A DNA stretch of 64,000 nt, taken from Tetramitus jugosus (taxonomy: Eukaryota > Heterolobosea > Eutetramitea > Acrasida > Vahlkampfiidae). The position numbers and the translations under genes were made by a program. Of this stretch, positions 61,420 through 64,000 are shown one piece after another. The notes beneath the pieces are model-generated. The model was not told where the DNA came from. It was given only the letters and a program-made list of their open reading frames with translations, and did no database searches. Location of the stretch: assembly GCA_937625935.1 (NCBI GenBank), contig OW569387.1, positions 62,001-126,000 on the forward strand, read 5' to 3'. Within the stretch, counting starts at the first letter, position 1. Every line of letters begins with the position of its first letter.

Positions 61420-62763
61420 ATGAGGATCATTGACAAGAAATTTGGTGAAATTATCGGAACGACATTCACATGTGCTGATCCACAATCCTTCAAGTGTAGT
61501 TGCAAACAGTCAAGCTGTCACCAGACATTTTCTCGCCACGCCCCAAAAAAAGCGCGAAGACCGGGGTATTCAGTGACAGTAGACGCCTGCAACCACCACA
61601 AAAGTCATCGTTGCACCAAATCCCCAAAAATCATGAAGACGAAAGAAAAAAAACTGGGTGCAGAACATCTCAAAGAACAACAATTCCCCAACAACGAAAC
61701 GAAGCCAATTTTACCATTCGGTTTTTTTCACAGTCAACATAAAAAACACATAATGGATGATATTGTTCGTCAAATGAAATCAATCGCCAAAACACTAGGA
61801 ACGATACGAGACAATACTCTGTCGGTCAGCACAACACTAGGCTCAGCAAACGATTCTTCCATATCATCAGCTCACCGGTCACCAAACACAACTCCCCAGT
61901 TTCTAGACGATGTCAAAGGTCTCTTTGCACCACCATTGCCCACAGAGACCAATTTGAGCCCAATTCGGAGTAGCTTGAAGCTTCCCGCAACGGCTCTCCA
62001 AGCGCTAAAAAATCAAGGGTCCCCCCGAATGACCAACGGTCGACCAAGCTCAGAACGACTACGATCCTCCAGCAACGGAAGTAGTAGTTCCACGACTGGA
62101 GAAGACGGAGATTATAGCTATCAGGACTCTGTTGTATTTAAAGAAGCTCTGCACCAGCAGGAAAAAATTCATTTGGATCAGTGTTTATTACCGTATCATG
62201 TGTTGAAGAACGTGTGGCGCGGAACAGTGAACACTACGATCGCAAAGCTCACAAAAACGGAGCGCTTGCCTGCAGGCGACTATTTTTTCCATTTTTTCAA
62301 TAGAGACATGAGAACTTCGATACGGTTGTATGCTTGCTGTACGGTTTCTGCGCTCAATGACAGTACAAACAAGAAGCAATTGTGGCAAGTGGAGGGCAAG
62401 CACGTAAGAGTGTTGCCTCAAACGAGCTACACTTGGACCTTTTCCAGTCAAATTGATTTTTCATTGGCGATGTCGCTTCATTTGGTCGGAAAATTTATCA
62501 AGGCTGCTCAATTCGAGTTCAACATTTACAAGGAAAGTTGTCGGCGGCGGACGATATCAAATGGCGCCAAAGGCACCATACGAGAAGTGGTGGATTTGAA
62601 TCCGAATACTCCTTCTTCTGCGGTAGATCTGCATGAGGATGACGAATCGTTGTATGAGGACACGGATTCAAGTCCGACACAGAAAAGTGAGGATGAAGTG
62701 CTATTGAGTCGTCACGGTTCTACTTCTACGAGTCGAAGCTATCGAAAAAAGAAGGAGAGCTAA
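61420..62763 (+). CDS. Protein of unknown function with C-terminal beta-type domain
   Basis: The 447-residue frame starts 46 bases after the previous stop. The first 111 residues are basic with Cys/His (CSCKQSSCHQTFSRH) and could alternatively be an untranslated leader, with the real start at 61753 (taATGGATG), giving 336 residues. The open length makes coding more likely, but this is uncertain. Residues 130-250 are Ser-rich and disordered. Residues 255-385 look folded and beta-rich: GDYFFHFFNRDMRTSIRLYA, LWQVEGKHVRVLPQTSYTW, MSLHLVGKFIKAAQFEFNIY. The tail is acidic, then basic (SYRKKKES). I do not recognise a family. Confidence 0.6.
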   Translation: MRIIDKKFGEIIGTTFTCADPQSFKCSCKQSSCHQTFSRHAPKKARRPGYSVTVDACNHHKSHRCTKSPKIMKTKEKKLGAEHLKEQQFPNNETKPILPFGFFHSQHKKHIMDDIVRQMKSIAKTLGTIRDNTLSVSTTLGSANDSSISSAHRSPNTTPQFLDDVKGLFAPPLPTETNLSPIRSSLKLPATALQALKNQGSPRMTNGRPSSERLRSSSNGSSSSTTGEDGDYSYQDSVVFKEALHQQEKIHLDQCLLPYHVLKNVWRGTVNTTIAKLTKTERLPAGDYFFHFFNRDMRTSIRLYACCTVSALNDSTNKKQLWQVEGKHVRVLPQTSYTWTFSSQIDFSLAMSLHLVGKFIKAAQFEFNIYKESCRRRTISNGAKGTIREVVDLNPNTPSSAVDLHEDDESLYEDTDSSPTQKSEDEVLLSRHGSTSTSRSYRKKKES

Positions 62764-63085
62764 AATATTATTTACAAAAAACATTGTAAATATTTGGCAG
62801 TTGTCAGACCAACTTACGAATCACATTTTTTGTGCCGAGCTAAAAAAAGTTCCGGCTCTTGTTCGGAGTTCTTGCTTCCTGAGGAACTGTCTCAAATAGA
62901 ATTCTGTTCCACAAAGTGATATTTTCTCCAGGTATGATCCATACTTTGTTGATCCAGAGGTTTGGTTTATGATCCAGGTGCGCCAACAGAAACACAAGAA
63001 CTTGATCCAGTAAGGTGAACCACCATTTCATAAAAAGCTTAAGCCCGGTATTAAAGAATAAACACCATAAATTCAAAAATTCAAA
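62764..63085. other. Intergenic, unknown protein to calmodulin-like gene
   Basis: I see no gene here. The last 30 bases form an A-rich leader before ATG 63086. Confidence 0.5.
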
Positions 63086-63650
63086 ATGCAGTTGAAACCA
63101 TTGGATTCATATGATAAAAAGGCCACCAAGACCTTCCGACAAGTGTTTGATATGTTTGATTTCAATGGAGATGGAACGATCGATGCTCACGAACTGGGAA
63201 AAGTCATGAAGGGTATTGGTGTCTATCCATCAGAGACAGAGTTACAAGATCTGATGCAGGAGTTCGATATTGATGGAAATGGAAGCATAGATTTTTTGGA
63301 ATTTGTAAATTTAATGACGAGTTGCAATGAATACAACAAGACAGCTCAAATACGAGAAGCAGAAGCGGAAGATTTGAGTGCCGAAGAAGAAATTAAAGCA
63401 GCTTTCAAAGTGTTTGACATTGACGGCAATGGTTTTATATCACAGGAAGAATTGAAAATAACATTGGATAATCTGGGAGAGCATTTGTCTGATCGGGAGT
63501 TGAGAGCAATGATGAGACAAGCAGACTTGAACAATGACGGTCAAATCGACTACAACGAATTTGCAAAGGTAAGATCAAATTTAAACTTGTGTTCCTAGTG
63601 TATTGAGTTAACGTCCCTCTTTTGTCTTTCAGATGATGTATCAGCGCTAG
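63086..63650 (+). CDS. Calmodulin/centrin-like four EF-hand protein
   Basis: Exon 1 is 63086-63568 and a tiny exon 2 is 63633-63650, joined to 166 residues ending NEFAKMMYQR. Four EF-hand loops are visible: DFNGDGTIDAHE, DIDGNGSIDFLE, DIDGNGFISQEE and DLNNDGQIDYNE, all with good Ca ligands. The linker between lobes has an extra charged stretch (REAEAEDLSAEEE), longer than in calmodulin. The N-terminus MQLKPLDSYDKKATKTFRQV differs from both canonical CaM and centrin. It is a Ca sensor of unknown partner. The formin, PLC and cyclase genes in the window may be functionally related only in a general signalling sense. Confidence 0.88.
63569..63632 (+). other. Intron of the calmodulin-like gene
   Basis: A 64-base phase-0 intron with donor GTAAGA and acceptor TTGTCTTTCAG. 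The last exon encodes only MMYQR and the stop. Confidence 0.85.
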
Positions 63651-63690
63651 ATTTCGGTTTCAGAGAATTTAAAATAAACTTCGTAAGATT

Positions 63691-64000
63691 TCATTCTATA
63701 GGTTCTTTATTGAACATTTTGTAGTATCTTTTTCGAGGGGTCTTGAACCACTTCTTTTGTCTGAGTTCGAGAAATTGCTCTCCGGTCAACATTGGATGCT
63801 TCATTGAATTCTTAAATGAATGAAGTATCTTGCTTGAACCCATGTGTCTTATCCTACTCAGGAAGACAGGAAGGTTGTTAGATTGTTGAATTGGTCGATC
63901 TTCGATGGTGGAAGTCAGCAGAATTGTTGGACGATCATTCTGGTTCGTGCTAAATTGGTTGTTGGTTATTGGACTGCTTGGAGTTCTTGGTCGATCGTTC
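63691..64000 (-). CDS. 3' end of a gene running off the window (partial)
   Basis: A minus-strand frame is open from the window edge (first full codon at 63999-63997) to TGA at 63693-63691, giving 102 codons without a start. It reads NDRPRTPSSPITNN, later SRIRHMGSSKILHSFKNSMK, and ends RKRYYKMFNKEPIE. The short motif (N/E)DRP occurs three times. The C-terminal part is basic and looks folded or helical. Low stop density over more than 300 bases and proteinaceous composition support coding. Family not recognised. Confidence 0.55.
   Translation of the reverse strand, partial: NDRPRTPSSPITNNQFSTNQNDRPTILLTSTIEDRPIQQSNNLPVFLSRIRHMGSSKILHSFKNSMKHPMLTGEQFLELRQKKWFKTPRKRYYKMFNKEPIE

Noticed and set aside
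1-64000. CRISPR arrays, bacterial insertion sequences, prophage genes
   Set aside because: None seen; the window is a spliced eukaryotic chromosome segment.

Overview
This is an intron-bearing, gene-dense eukaryotic chromosome segment. Intergenic gaps are mostly 50 to 600 bases. Introns are 47 to 138 bases with GTATGT or GTAAGT donors, coding regions are rich in N, Q, S and K, and UTRs are AT-rich. The gene set (formin, phosphoinositide PLC, class III nucleotidyl cyclase receptors, sirtuin, TMEM41, methylcrotonyl-CoA carboxylase, calmodulin-like protein, NHL and F-box/LRR proteins) together with the compact style points to a free-living amoeboflagellate, most likely a heterolobosean such as Naegleria. 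That assignment is inference; no species marker can be tested here.

Layout. 1-11 kb: CTD-type phosphatase, a small membrane protein, TMEM41-like protein (-), PLC (+), a very large two-TM surface protein interrupted by an in-frame stop (-) and a ZupT-type ZIP transporter (-). 11-20.5 kb: two tandem near-identical Cache-cyclase receptor genes, separated by 4.36 kb of gene-poor DNA with transposon-like debris. 20.7-29.5 kb: T4 Rnl1-like RNA ligase, Cys-rich secreted protein, DEDDh exonuclease, NmrA-like oxidoreductase (-), polyketide-cyclase/START-like protein, divergent ZIP-like protein (-) and MFS transporter (-). 30-38 kb: F-box/LRR protein, NHL propeller, seven-TM protein, a membrane protein of unknown function and a TPR-lipoyl-sirtuin fusion. 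38-41 kb: third cyclase copy, inverted. 41-44 kb: F-box-like protein, then an RNA cluster of tRNA-Asp, 5S rRNA and a small family of hairpin-bearing repeats. 44-64 kb: LYR-like/methyltransferase, methylcrotonyl-CoA carboxylase alpha, EEP nuclease/phosphatase (three exons), two disordered proteins, an AAA-like protein, formin, a second tRNA-Asp, a spermidine-synthase-fold methyltransferase, an unknown protein, a calmodulin-like protein and the 3' end of a gene entering from the right.

No operon logic is expected in such a genome, so neighbouring genes are mostly unrelated. The linked themes are membrane signalling (cyclases, PLC, calmodulin-like protein, seven-TM protein) and mitochondrial metabolism (MCC alpha, probably the sirtuin fusion and the LYR-like methyltransferase). 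Many genes are spliced, and the exon joins given were worked out by hand from splice consensus, frame and family alignment from memory.

Most interesting observations: a lipoyl-like domain between TPRs and a sirtuin domain; three cyclase paralogs in which both metal-binding aspartates are glutamate; a gene-conversion-like block shared by two of them; a repeat family with a conserved hairpin beside the 5S gene; a stop codon just after TM1 of a 1,558-codon frame; and a tRNA-Asp with an altered T-loop.
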